Source: JAGOMW01 sp964644075
GTDB taxonomy: Bacteria > Patescibacteriota > Gracilibacteria > BD1-5 > UBA2023
NCBI GenBank assembly: GCA_964644075.1
Contig: CAZXUQ010000002.1
Coordinates: 174,992 to 238,991 of the forward strand
Direction of reading: 5' to 3'
Length of the DNA stretch: 64,000 nucleotides
The notes beneath the pieces are model-generated. The model did no database searches, was not told the origin of the DNA, and saw only the letters and a program-made list of their open reading frames with translations. Both the position numbers and the translations under genes were made by a program. Positions 31,749-42,500 of the stretch are shown in pieces (position 1 is the stretch's first letter; each line of letters opens with the position of its first letter).

Positions 31749-31784
31749 ATCATTTTATGAAATGTTGAAATGAAAGCAAATGAT
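31749..31784. promoter_or_regulatory. Putative ArsR operator
   Basis: Inverted repeat CATTT-TATG-AAATG (31751-31764), nested in a wider ATCATTT...AAATGAT pair (31749-31755 and 31778-31784). It overlaps a minus-strand TAAAAT -10 with TTGCTT 16 nt upstream. ArsR-family sites are usually A/T-rich palindromes in this position. Confidence 0.4.
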
Positions 31785-31835
31785 TTTTGGAAAACCTATG
31801 AAAAAAGTGATGGATTTCTATGAAAATATTATAAA

Positions 31836-31864
31836 TTGTAAAAAAGACTGAAATAGTGTACAAT
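31836..31864 (+). promoter_or_regulatory. Promoter, leaderless
   Basis: TTGTAA (31836-31841), 17-nt spacer, TACAAT (31859-31864), then the phosphoesterase ATG at 31871 only 6 nt later. Confidence 0.6.
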
Positions 31865-31870
31865 TGTAAC

Positions 31871-33220
31871 ATGCTGAATTATTCAAGTGCCACAAATCAT
31901 CGCGAGTCTCGCTCGGACAATAAAAAACTCTATCTGATATGAGACCTAGATGGAGAATTTGCTACATTTCGCAGACATATGGCAGAGTTATGAGTTATAA
32001 GTAGCATTGGCTGAGGGTGGCTCGGATGATCATCTACATTGATTCTGAGTGGTGATATTCTCGCGGATCGTGGGAGTGAAGGTTTTCAGATCCTCCGGGA
32101 AATTGAAAGACTCAGAAAGGAAGCAGAAGGAGTATGATGAAATATAGTTGTACTTGCGGGTAATCACGAGGAGGTGATGATATGATATTTTATGGGACAT
32201 TCTTTTAATTGTCATACGGATGTCCAAAATCCTCTACAGTTATCACGTGATTATCCTGCATTTGAAGGAATATGTGAAGCTCTTGCATATGGGGAAAACT
32301 ACCATGAAGTGCTCCAAAATATGAACAGTACTCCGGAAGGAAGAGCTGTACTCAGAGAAATATGTAAAATGAGTTTGCTGTATAAGGTAGGCAATACTTT
32401 ACACTTTCATACTCCACCAGGGCTGAAAATGCTTGATATGATAAATGATGAATATAGAAATAGTTTATTAAAGTGAGCAGAGCCGATGAAAGCACTCGAA
32501 ATATCTATAGAAAACATCAATCACTCATGGCAGACTCTATTAGAAAAAATATTACTTCAGCCTGAGAATTTTACAGAACAAGATAAAAAAGCTTACTTAT
32601 ATTACGCAAGTGCATTTCTCAATACTGCCAATGGAACAGCGGAAGCTATAAAGGCTCGATGATATAATCCTGATGACTATCCAGATGCTATCGTTCCAAG
32701 TACACATAGTCTCTATACCATACTAAAGAGCTCATGAGTAGAGAAAATATTTCATGGACATACCGATACCGAGGTGCGCATAGACTGATTTCAAGTCATA
32801 TGAATCAATAGAGTTCACCATACGGAAAATCTCATAGAAGTGAGTACTCTCATGAGAAATTCAATAAACAGATTACAAGACTTGCCTGATAGAGAAAAGA
32901 TGGCATTTTTGATATTAGAAAGTATGAAGGAAATTCCTGAAAGTTTTCGTATGAGAAAGGTGCGAATTCCTTGGTGAAGTATATCATACCTTCGAGAAAC
33001 AGGAGTCTCACGAGATGAATTTATTAGACATGTAGAAAGTTTGTTTCCAACAAAAGATGCTCATTGAAATAGGGAAATGCAGTTTAGCGACACGGGAAGA
33101 GAGTTTAGATTCGAGTATTGCAAAATCAGCAATGAAACAAGAACTCCAATATATACAGAGAACCCTACAGCATATGATCAGCTTATGGAGGCTCTCGAAA
33201 AAGAGCAAGCACCTAACTAG
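31871..33220 (+). CDS. Calcineurin-like metallophosphoesterase
   Basis: 449 aa. Metal-binding motifs in order: LIGDLDGEF (residues about 23-31), LSGDILADRG, VVLAGNHEEVM (about 94-104) and IFHGHTDTEVR (about 295), where TGA supplies Gly in several loops. This is the PPP/bacterial serine-threonine phosphatase layout (GDxHG, GDxxDRG, GNHE, HGH) with a long C-terminal extension of about 140 residues without known motif. AT-richer than its flanks. The stop overlaps that of convergent apbE (shared CTAG). Confidence 0.86.
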
Positions 33221-34140
33221 ACAAACACCTCACTCCTGCTCCCTTCTTTCTGATAGAGTACTCAATCATGCCTGACGATGACTCAGGAGATTTCTCTCGT
33301 ACTCATGAGAGTCTCGACTGCGAGATCCCACGGCATCACACAGAGCGCTGTCGCATAGGCATCTGTAGTCATCCCAGAGTCTCACTCGATATAGGAGGCG
33401 ATGACTTCCCTCGCACTTTCTCAGGTTTTCGGATCTATGAGGTGATGATGAGTTCACCATTTTCTCTTGGTGCCTGCACTACACGCGAGAAAGTGATCTT
33501 CGAGTGTGATAGTCCCTATGACTTCATCAGAAGCGAAAGGACTCTCAAGTCCCACTTTCCACCCTCACTTTCCATAGAGATCTCATCCGAAATTGATGAG
33601 GTATCGTTTCGTATCAGGCAGAGCTGCCTCTATCATGGTATAAATGATATCGATAAGGTACCCCTTCCCTACACCTCAGAACTCGAGGAGTATGTCTCAG
33701 TGGAGAATGACTTCATCTCATACGATTTCTATATCACGGTAATCTCATTTTCCGTCATTTCGAATATATGAGAAATCTTGCTTATTTCCTCAGGGCAAGA
33801 TATCTCCTCACGTCGATATGACAGAAAAGTTGGACTCCCTCAAGGTCTTCCCATACCCGAGCTCAGTAAGCCTCTTCCCGACTGTCGGATCGAAATATCC
33901 ATCTGTTTTCCGTGCGACCTCGAGCATATAGGTGAGCATAGTCTTTGCATCGGTGTCGAGTATTGCGCTGCGTTTTTCGTTCAGTTCGTAGAGCCAGTTT
34001 CACTCGAGAAATCGGGAAAATCGAGCCTCAAAAAGAGCCAGTCTCTCCCCGAGAGCACGAGAAATCTCTCTGGTATCCACATCCGTGTCAAACAATATAT
34101 CCAAGTGCGTCCCGATGATATCAAAGCCATACTTCTGCAT
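33217..34140 (-). CDS. apbE: FAD:protein FMN transferase
   Basis: 307 aa. ApbE landmarks in order: IIGTHLDILF, FEARFSRFLEG, KTDGYFDPTVGKRL, ILLEFGGVGKGYLIDII, YLINFGGDLYGKGG, HHLIDPKTGES and GMTTDAYATALCVM, whose Thr/Asp bind Mg. Many of the Gly are TGA. Unlike typical ApbE it has no signal peptide or lipobox. It attaches FMN to Ser/Thr of target proteins; the obvious target is the lipoprotein encoded just upstream. Separated from it by an intrinsic terminator, so it probably depends on read-through or a weak promoter. Confidence 0.93.
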
Positions 34141-34175
34141 AAAGAAACTCTAGTAAAAATCGTAAAGAATGCAAT

Positions 34176-34202
34176 AAAAAAATCCCTCTTTCGAGAGATT
34201 TT
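34176..34202 (-). terminator. Intrinsic terminator after the FMN-binding lipoprotein gene
   Basis: Minus strand: AATCTCTC closed by a GAAA tetraloop with GAGGGATT, then TTTTTATT. It sits between the lipoprotein stop and the apbE start, so it may set the ratio of the two products. Confidence 0.85.
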
Positions 34203-34213
34203 AGGATCAAGGA

Positions 34214-34687
34214 CTAGAATGAGTGAACAAACATCTCGAATGCACCTGTCGTGAGCGATGCTCATCCGATAGCATCGACATCGAGATCTTTTGCCTTCTT
34301 TCCGACGACAGCAGCCGAGAGAGACTTCACGAAGTTATCCTGATTATAGCGTGATCCTTGTTTATCAGTTTTTGGCGTCGCACTGGCAGCCGTGATAACT
34401 CCATCTGTCACTGTCACAGAAAATTCGACTTGTACCATACCTTCAGGAGTCCTCGAATCATAGGATACAGTCTCTGTACGAGTGAGAACTTGTGGAGCAC
34501 TGGTTGTCGTAGCAGTACCTGTGGTCGCTGGAGTTGGTGTGGTCGCTGGAGTCGGAGTGACTGTCTCGACTTCTACCTGTGGAGTCTGCGTCGGAGTGAC
34601 AACTGTCTCAGAAACTGGCTTAGTACAGCTTGCGAGAGTCGAGAGAGAAGCGAGGAGGACGAGAGGTGCGACGATACGAGTATTCAT
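34214..34687 (-). CDS. FMN-binding-domain lipoprotein (flavinylation substrate)
   Basis: 157 aa. Lipobox LASC, a long Thr/Pro linker (about residues 22-65, with repeated TPATT), then a FMN_bind domain: VQVEFSVTVTDGVITAASA, YNQDNFVKSL and DAIGGASLTTGAFEMFV. The GASLT segment matches the site where ApbE joins FMN to Thr through phosphate. Expected to carry electrons outside the membrane for an extracellular reductase. ApbE follows on the same strand. Confidence 0.88.
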
Positions 34688-34763
34688 GAGGGGAAAATGA
34701 GTGATAAATAACGTTTGTTAGTATAGGTGCTTTAAAAAAGAAATCAAATTTTTCTCGAAAAAG

Positions 34764-34793
34764 AAATCCCCCACTCTTTTGAATGGGGGATTT
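34764..34793 (-). terminator. Terminator of the tRNA cluster
   Basis: AAATCCCCCA pairs with TGGGGGATTT, with a C-T-rich tail on the minus strand; 13 nt after tRNA-Glu ends. Confidence 0.85.
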
Positions 34794-34805
34794 AGAATAC
34801 AAATA

Positions 34806-34880
34806 TGGTAGCGCTACGGAGAATCGAACTCCGGTTTGAGGAATGAGAATCCTCCGTCCTAGCCACTAGACGATAGCGCC
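34806..34880 (-). tRNA. tRNA-Glu (anticodon CTC)
   Basis: 75 nt including encoded CCA. Acceptor GGCGCTA pairs with TAGCGCT (first pair G-U); anticodon stem GAGGA/TCCTC holds loop TTCTCAT, so CTC; T-arm GGAGTTCGATTCTCC present. Confidence 0.95.
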
Positions 34881-34967
34881 AGAGTAGTAAATTAGCTACT
34901 AGTTATTAGTGGTTGGAAGGATTTTACTAATAACCAATTACTATCCTACTAATATACTAAAAACGAA

Positions 34968-35044
34968 TGGTCGGAGACGTGAGACTCGAACTCACAACCC
35001 CGTGCTCCCAAAGCACGTGCGCTAGCCAATTGCGCCAGTCTCCG
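34968..35044 (-). tRNA. tRNA-Pro (anticodon TGG)
   Basis: 77 nt with CCA. Acceptor CGGAGAC/GTCTCCG; anticodon stem CGTGC/GCACG with loop TTTGGGA; T-arm GTGAGTTCGAGTCTCAC. Confidence 0.96.
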
Positions 35045-35051
35045 AAAAAAA

Positions 35052-35128
35052 TGGTGGGCGTACCTGGAGTTGAACCAGGGACCTCGACATTATCAGTGTC
35101 GCGCTCTAACCAACTGAGCTATACGCCC
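35052..35128 (-). tRNA. tRNA-Ile (anticodon GAT)
   Basis: 77 nt with CCA. Acceptor GGGCGTA/TACGCCC; anticodon stem CGACA/TGTCG with loop CTGATAA; T-arm CTGGTTCAACTCCAG. Eight nt from tRNA-Pro, so one transcript. Confidence 0.97.
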
Positions 35129-35155
35129 TTAATAAAGAAAAAATTCCTTGTACGG

Positions 35156-35286
35156 CAGGAATTCTCAAAAACGAGAAGTTCGAGGAAGAAAAATTTTTTC
35201 GGAGTGAGCTTACGAGAACGTAAGTGATCGAGAAATAAATTTTTCTGACAAAGAAATTCGAAGTTTTTCAGAATTTCTGGAAAAAA
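35156..35286. repeat. Palindromic intergenic repeat, copy A
   Basis: About 130 nt between tRNA-Gly and tRNA-Ile. Its two ends are imperfect inverted copies (TCTCAAAAACGAGAAGTTCGA and, reversed, TCTGAAAAACTTCGAATTTC) and the centre forms CTTAC-gagaac-GTAAG. A related copy is at 53189-53306. No coding potential. MITE- or structured-RNA-like; it lies inside the tRNA operon. Confidence 0.65.
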
Positions 35287-35362
35287 TGGAGCGGGCGATG
35301 GGACTCGAACCCACAACAGTCTGCTTGGAAGGCAGAGACTCTAGCCATTGAGCTACACCCGC
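35287..35362 (-). tRNA. tRNA-Gly (anticodon TCC)
   Basis: 76 nt with CCA. Acceptor GCGGGTG/CGCCCGC; anticodon stem TCTGC/GCAGA with loop CTTCCAA. It reads GGN codons only; the tRNA-Gly(UCA) needed to read UGA is not in the window. Confidence 0.96.
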
Positions 35363-35423
35363 ATATGCTTATAAAGCTTTGGCATTGTATAAAAAGTCCA
35401 CCCCTTGTCAAAAGATTTTATAA

Positions 35424-35454
35424 AAAATCTCCCCCTGACCAAGGGAGAGATTTT
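35424..35454 (-). terminator. Intrinsic terminator
   Basis: AAATCTC plus CCC pair with GGG and GAGATTT with one bulge; A/T runs flank it. Ends the small membrane protein transcript on the minus strand. Confidence 0.75.
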
Positions 35455-35472
35455 AGAATGATTTTTAAAGCT

Positions 35473-35820
35473 TTATTTTGTTTGAGCCTGAGGCGCATTT
35501 TGTACACCTGCCTGTGGCTGCTGGAGACATCCGACATTGACTATGCCCATAGTCTGCCCACTTGCTACGCTCACAGGGAGAGCCTGTTTACATCCTTCTT
35601 TGACTTGAGCTTCGAGAGCCTGTCCGAGAAGAGAAAATGCAGTATTGTATCCACTCACCTGCCCTTCCTGGTATTTTCCCTGAAGTGCGACCTGCTGAGT
35701 CTGAGTGTAGATCACAGGGAGAAACATAGAAACGAGGAAATAAAGACTCGTAAAAAGGATCCACGCCCACCAAATAGCTTTCTCAACTGGGAGGTTGAAA
35801 TTGCGAACTTTTTCCATCAT
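35473..35820 (-). CDS. Small single-pass membrane protein
   Basis: 115 aa, unrecognised. Starts MMEKVRNFNLPVEKAIWWA, one helix (WILFTSLYFLVSMFLPVI), then an extracytoplasmic Gln-rich domain (QTQQVALQGKYQEGQVSGYN) with two Cys (GCKQ, GCLQQ) and a Gln/Pro-rich tail. No internal TGA. Both tandem ATG codons are possible starts. Independent terminators on both sides, so monocistronic. Confidence 0.75.
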   Translation of the reverse strand: MMEKVRNFNLPVEKAIWWAWILFTSLYFLVSMFLPVIYTQTQQVALQGKYQEGQVSGYNTAFSLLGQALEAQVKEGCKQALPVSVASGQTMGIVNVGCLQQPQAGVQNAPQAQTK

Positions 35821-35918
35821 AGAGAGAAAATAAAGAAATAATACACTCCTGAGTATATAGAGAATGCTCTCTATTTCCAGTTTTTAGGTCTTCCTATTGG
35901 GGAAAAATAGTGAAAAAT

Positions 35919-35946
35919 AAAATCCCTCCAAATGGGGAGGGATTTT
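35919..35946 (-). terminator. Strong intrinsic terminator (3' end of candidate RNA)
   Basis: AAAATCCCTCC pairs with GGAGGGATTTT; on the minus strand it is followed by ATTTTTC, on the plus strand by ACCACG, so it acts for minus-strand transcription. Confidence 0.85.
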
Positions 35947-36165
35947 ACCACGCTCAAAAATAATGAGGAGCGTGTATACTGGAACCTGGTCCACCGAGAG
36001 AGAGTCTTTCGAGACGATCTAGAGAAGATCTTGGTGTCTCGATCGAGTTCTCCTCGTCAAAACTTAAGCTTTTGGTACTGCCATATACGAAAAGCGTGGC
36101 AGTGTCCTGTGCCCAGCCCGACCGAGAGAGTCATCATGCTCTGTACTTTGGAGGTGATGACTTTC
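35919..36165 (-). ncRNA. Candidate structured non-coding RNA, family unknown
   Basis: No coding frame is convincing here. On the minus strand, in order, are hairpins AGTCATCA/TGATGACT (36129-36162), ACTGCCA/TGGCAGT (36077-36103), GAGAC-GATCT/AGATC-GTCTC (36011-36040) and CACGCTC/GAGCGTG (35949-35974), then the terminator. Perfect stems of 7-10 bp in tandem plus a terminator are what a stable small RNA looks like. I do not see RNase P P4, tmRNA or SRP signatures. It starts just below the heptamer array. Confidence 0.45.
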
Positions 36166-36169
36166 TCTT

Positions 36170-36427
36170 CCTGACACCTGAGCCCAGCCCATACCTGGAA
36201 CCTGACAACTGGTTCCTGAATCCTGAAACCTGAGTCCTGGCCGCCTGAAACCTGACACCTGGAACCTGGAACCTCCGACCTGGAACCTGACACCTGATAC
36301 CTGGATCCTGAACTCCTGAAACCTGCTCCCTCGAACCTGATACCTGAGACCTCCTTCCTGAAGCCTGGTCACCTGGAACCTCTGACCTGCAACCTGATAC
36401 CTGACGCCTGACACCTGGAACCAGTGA
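36170..36427. repeat. Degenerate heptanucleotide tandem array, consensus CCTGRNA
   Basis: About 36 consecutive 7-nt units, most commonly CCTGGAA, CCTGACA, CCTGAAA and CCTGATA, with few insertions. Two more units lie at 36548-36563 and one in GGAACCTGGTCC near 35982. Because 7 is not a multiple of 3, all three minus frames are open and give the same QVSG/RFQ-like junk peptide; I read it as non-coding. Lies between the giant surface gene and the candidate RNA. Rest of 35821-36571 holds no gene I can support. Confidence 0.88.
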
Positions 36428-36571
36428 GGAGAAAAGACTCATTATATTTTCTACCTAACCGAATGAGATTTTTGCGACCAACCAAATCGAGAGATGATCT
36501 TCTCTTGATTTATGAGAATTTTCAAAGCCCAAACCTGGAATATACGTACCTGGAACCTGGGACAAATTTTT

Positions 36572-39500
36572 CTATCAAGTAGTTGTACTACTTTCTGTTG
36601 GAGTTACGAGAGGAGGTCCAGTCGGTGGATCAGATCATGAAGTTATCGGATCTTGTCCGGTTCATGAAGGATTACTGTTTGGAGGTGGTTCCTCTGTGAG
36701 AGGAGGAGACGGAGGATCGAGCTGACCTGGAGGAGTACCAGTATCAGGAGATATGTTGTCTGTTTCCTCATGTACTGATCACGAAGGAGGAGCTGAGATT
36801 GCGCCACTTGCGATCGGGATAGAGCTGATACCATCAGGTGGTGGCTCTGGTCCGATATCTATAGGAGGAGTACCTGGAGGAGGATCCACTGACCCTGACT
36901 CCGTGGTGTTTCCTGTAGATGTATCTGCTCTGTCTGGAGGAGGATCACTCGGCGGAGGATCTTCTCCTGAGACGGTAGAGCCAGTTCATCCTGGATCTGT
37001 CTGAGGTGGAGGATCACCTGGAGGAGGATCATCATGAGATACTGTCGATGATGCTCACTTTACATAGAGTGCGATCCAGTCAAATGATACTTCGCGTGTC
37101 GCAGGACTTTCGAGTTCTATGGTAAATCCATTTCCACTCTTGCTCGTCACACGGTAGCTCACGAAGTCATCGGCTGAGGCAGTGATTTTAGGAGTAATCG
37201 CATATGGAGATGAGAAGTCGACTCGTACACTATGAGCTCAGGTCGGGATAGTAGCAGTGCCTGCCATATCACGGTCATAGAACGTGACACGTCCATGGAA
37301 CTCGACTGAACTATTGAATATTGCTTTTTTGCTAAATGTAACAGCCTCAGTGAATACAGTTTCTGCCTGAACCGAGAGCTTCCCTGCGCTCGAGATGATC
37401 GAGTCGAGGACTCATTGATCTTCAGTCGAGATCGTCGCACTGTGTCGATCGGCGATCGCACCTGAGAGAGCGAGGAGATCAGCCTGGAGTCAAGCGATGA
37501 TATCTGCCTGAGAGCGGACAGTCGCCCGAGTCTCATCGAGGGATGTCGAGACTCATGATACGGCTGATGCGATCGTCGTCATCGTATTACCGATCGTCGA
37601 GACATCGAGGGATCCTGAGAGAGACGCTTGAGGCGAGAGGTAGCTTGGATCAATCTTGAGGAGTGACTTCTTTACCATGTAAGAGAAGCGATCGAGTGTT
37701 CTATTTTCTACCTGGAGGGATCCTGAGTTTCCGAGAGTGTTCGAGTATTCTGTTTCATCGATACCATCGAAATACGTATTCTGGATAAATACCATGACTG
37801 TCCCTTGTTCTGTTCCTGAGAAAGCGGTGAGTGCTTTACCGATAACTCTTCCTGGTTCTGTAGCCTTCATACCGACACCTGGGATGTCTGAAGTCGTGAT
37901 AAAGTCTCATGGTTTGATTTCTCCGTTAGCTCATGTAACCTTCACAGGAACACGACCAGAGAGACCTACTACAACTGGTTTCCCGCTACCGTCAGCTTCA
38001 CCGATGACGATGCCTGGTTTCGTAGAGATCACACCTATGGCTCTTGGGTCATATGCTTTTGTTGTTTTCGTAACTTGTGATACTCCATCTCATGCGAGAG
38101 AGACGATATCGCCAGGACCAATAGCTCCATCGATAGCATAGTATACTTCGGCAAGGTCTGCACCAGAGAGCTTACTATAGTTCATAGTAGAGTCCTTCAT
38201 GAATGTGAGTGCTGTAGCATTTGCTGTATTTTGGGCCCACTGGAACTGAGCAGTTCCATTTGCACCAGCCTTAAACACTGCTATATACGTAAACTGGTCA
38301 GAGTTTCCTGTAGTTGCATAGTTGTTCAGATTTGGTACTGTCAGTGCTGTGGCACATCCCGTGTTGGTAGCCCAAGCACCGTTATAGTTGGTAAGAACAG
38401 TGTTACTACAATTGGTAGATCCTGCTGGGAGACTGAGGGCAACCTTAGCACCACCAGCACTTCAGCCGTTCTTTGTGAATACTGAGAATTCTACCATCCA
38501 AGTCTCCCCTGATCATACGCTGAATGAGAAATGATCATCATTTTGGAGTGCAGCACTACTCACAACCGACTCATCTGCGAGTTTTCGTGCAATACCAGGA
38601 GTTCTATCGTCAGCATTTCCTGTGAGTACCCATGCAGAGCCATTCCATATCACGGCACGAGAAGAACTTGGGATTACCTGAGTACCATAGAGAAAGAATG
38701 ACTTCGTTCCTACATTATTGACATATGCAATACGTCACGCTGTAGTGTCTGTTGGTGTAGGAAGCGTGAACGTGAGGTTTGCTCATGTCTGATTAATGTT
38801 AAATGTCGTTGCAATATCGACGGTCGCTGCTGCTGTTCCAATATTTCCACTTGCAGTGAGACTTGCTACAGTGATGGCACCAAATATCGTAGATCATGAG
38901 TTATGAAGAGTTGCTTTTGGTGCATTCGTTCCGAGACCAAGACGCTTATTTGATCCATTGTAATAAATACCAGCATTGTCCTGAGCAATCGTCCCGCCTG
39001 TGCCTGCGAAGAGGACAGATCCCTGAGTAAATCCAGAAAGCGTCGGTGCTACTGTAAAGGTTTTTGCTCCTGTAAATGTTTGAGCTCCTGTAGAAACGAC
39101 TCAGCGAGCTGTAGTACTTGCATCTGGAAGATTGAAAGTATGAATACTTCCTGAAGAGACGATATTGAAGTCGTTCCCTGCTGTACCGATGGCAAATGTC
39201 TGACCTGTAGCTGTGAGACCGTTGAGAGAGGTGAGTTTCGAATTAAATGAGACCCAGTCAGCGACAGAGAGGGCACCTGTTGTCGTCGAGGAAGCAAGAG
39301 CAAGAGAGAGCCCCGTCCCTACGAGAGAGAGTCCGTTTGCAGGAGAAAGGATAGTAAGAGCACCTTGTTTATTATTGAAAGTATTCCAATCAGCTGCCGA
39401 GAGATACCCTCCCGTACTGCTCGTGGCTTGGAAGATAGAGAATATACCTGTAGAATTATCATAGGAAAGCGGGCCATTTGCAGAAAGTGCAGCACGAGCA

Positions 39501-42500
39501 CGAGTATTGGTAAAGTAGAGACTGCCAGACTCAGTGACGAGAGAAGTGTTATAGTCCCCTGCTACTCCGAGGATGGCACCAGTACGACCGAAGACTGATG
39601 TCACAAGCGCTGATGGAATTGTTGACCATACTGGAGCACCACCACTCATCGAGAGGTACTGACCATTTGATCCAAGTGTGAGTCCGATAGTATTTCCTGT
39701 ACGTGTAAGTCCGTTATTGAAGGTAAGAGTACTTTCTTTTGTATTGAATATATTCCAGTCTGTAGCAGAGAGGGCACCAGTTGTTGTACTATTTGCTATA
39801 TTGATACCAAATACTCATGAACCTGAGTTATAAGTGAGCGGTCCGGTTACAGAGAGAGAAGTGAGTCCGATTTTTGTAGCAACAACACCTGAGAGTGAGG
39901 TGAGATTACCAGAGAGAGTATTGAGGTTTCCTGAGAGAGTAGCAATATTTCCTGTTGCTGTGGCAAGATTAGTTTGAAGTGTTGCTATGGAACCAGTAGC
40001 AACTGCGAGGTTAGACTGGAGTGAGAGGATATTTCCTGTTGCGGAGGCAATATTGCTATTGATCGTGACAAGTTGACCAGTGATGCTTGAGATGTTTCCA
40101 TTGATGGTGAGGATCTGACCTGAGAGAGAGGCGATCTGACCCGTTGCGGTAGCGAGGTTAGTTTGGAGAGAGAGGATATTTCCTGTCGCAGTGGCGAGAT
40201 TAGCGTTTGTGGTAGCGAGGGATCCTGAGAGGCTATTTACTGTTGATGTGAGAGATGAGAGGGATCCTGAGAGAGATGCTAGTTGTCCTGAGAGGGTAAG
40301 GATATTTCCAGAGAGTGTATTTACTGTTGATGTCAGAGCAGAGAGAGATCCTGAGAGTGATGTGAGATTACCAGAAAGAGTGGCAATATTTCCTGTAGCA
40401 GTGGCGAGATTAGACTGGAGAGAGAGGATATTTCCTGTTGCCGTTGCGATGTTGGTATCCTGGAGTGTATTTGTCCCTTGAAGTTTCTGGATTGCTTGGA
40501 GGACGGAGTCAGCAGATGTCACTGTGCCAGCTCCAGGAGTAAATCCTGTGAGAGAAGCTGCGATAGCACGAGCATTGGTAAAGTAGAGATTTGTTCCTTC
40601 TGAGATATTTGTCGTTGTTCCTGTCCATCAGATAACACCAGTGGTATTATTGTAGGTGATGAGACCCGTTGCGGAGAGAGAAGTAAGAGAGATTTTTCCA
40701 GAGAATGCGAGATAGTCAGCTGATGAGAGGATACCAGTAGCACTCGATGATGCTATAGGAAGATTGAATGTATGGACTGTACCTGTTGACGAAATATTAA
40801 ATGTCGAACCAGCAGTACCTATAGCAAATGTCTGTACTGATGAAGAGAGTCCATTGAGTGACGAGATACCACCTCCAGCAAGAGTAATCCATGTCGGTGT
40901 ACTACCACTCATAGAGAGGACTTGTCCGTTTGATCAGAGAGAAAGACCTACGGTATTTCCTGTTCGAGTGAGTCCATTGTTGAACGTGAAGAGATCACCG
41001 ATGACACCTGTTGTATTATTGTATGAGACACCTCCTGTAGCAGAGAGAGAAGTGAGGTTGATCTTGCTATTGAAGTTGATCCAGTCAGCGACAGAGAGAG
41101 CACCAGTGGATCCTGAGGATGCGAGTGCAAGAGAGATTTGTTGACCTGAGAGGGAGAGACCATTTGGAGTTCAGAGGGTGACTGGAGAGTGAGAGGATGC
41201 GAGGAGGGTTGCGACTGTTCCTGAGAGTGAGGTGAGATTACCAGAGAGAGTATTGAGGTTTCCTGAGAGAGTAGCAATATTTCCTGTTGCTGTGGCAAGA
41301 TTAGTTTGAAGTGTTGCTATGGAACCAGTAGCAACTGCGAGGTTAGACTGGAGTGAGAGGATATTTCCTGTTGCGGAGGCAATATTGCTATTGATTGTTA
41401 CAAGCTGTCATGTGATGCTTGAGATATTTCCATTGATGGTGAGGATCTGACCTGAGAGAGAGGCGATCTGTCCAGTTGCGGTAGCAAGGTTAGTCTGAAG
41501 AGAAAGGATGTTTCCTGTGGCAGTGGCGAGATTAGCGTTTGTGGTTGCGAGAGAGGTGATGATAGCTGAAACTGTACCAGAAAGCGTCGAAAGGTTTCCA
41601 GAAAGTGTTGCGATCTGACCTGTAGCGGTAGCAAGATTCGCCTGAAGATTTGCAATACTCCCTGTCGCGCTTGCTATATTACTATTAATTGTGATAAGTT
41701 GTCCTGTGATAGTTGCAACATTTGTATTGAGGGTAGCGATCTGACCTGTAGCGGTAGCAAGGTTGGCATTTGTCGTCGCGAGTGACGTGAGGATATTCCC
41801 TACTGTACCAGAGAGTGCTGCTACTGATCCGGAGATAGTACTGACGGTCGTAGAGAGAGTAGAGAGGGCTCCAGAAAGAGTTGCAATATTAGCAATATTT
41901 GTCGCTGTCTGACCTGAGAGTGAATTGACAGTAGTCGAGAGAGTAGAGAGAGATCCTGAGAGCGTACTGATCTGAGTACTGAGGGAAGAGACAACTCCTG
42001 AGAGACTCGAAAGTGTAGAGTTCGTACTCGCGAGTGAACCTGAGAGTGCTGAGATATTTGCAGTATTGGTTGCTACGACTCCTGAGAGACTATTTACTGT
42101 AGCAGTGAGAGTAGAAAGTGATCCTGAGAGGGTACTGATCTGAGTACTGAGAGAGGAGACGACTCACGAGAGAGAACTTATCTGACCTGTAGCAGTTGCG
42201 AGATTGTTTAGGAGTGAGAGGATGTTTCCTGTTGCAGATGCAATATTGCTATTGATCGTGACGAGCTGACCAGTGATGCTTGAGATATTTCCATTGATCG
42301 TGAGAATAGTTCCAGACAGAGCACTCTGTGCACGACTATCTGTGAAGTAGAGGTTTGTACCTTCTGTGAGGTTTGTAGTAGATTTGAGTCCAAATGCTGT
42401 ATCAAATCGAGACTGAGTCCAATAGAGATTTGATCATTCTATGACATCAGTGGTAGAACCTGACCATCCGAATACTCCTGTAGCGTTATTATAGGTGATA

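Noticed and set aside
34806..35362. tRNA-Gly(UCA) for UGA decoding within the tRNA cluster
   Set aside because: The four tRNAs have anticodons TCC, GAT, TGG and CTC; none reads UGA, so the suppressor-type tRNA must lie elsewhere.
35919..36165. RNase P RNA, tmRNA or 4.5S RNA
   Set aside because: No P4-type AAAGTCC/ACAGAA pair, no tRNA-like end with a tag reading frame, no SRP GGAAG/AGCAG loop on either strand.
36170..36427. CRISPR array
   Set aside because: Units are contiguous 7-mers with no spacers and no cas genes anywhere in the window.
36134..36442. Open frames of about 100 codons within the heptamer array
   Set aside because: All three minus frames are open with the same periodic peptide, as any 7-nt repeat would give; no start context or family match.
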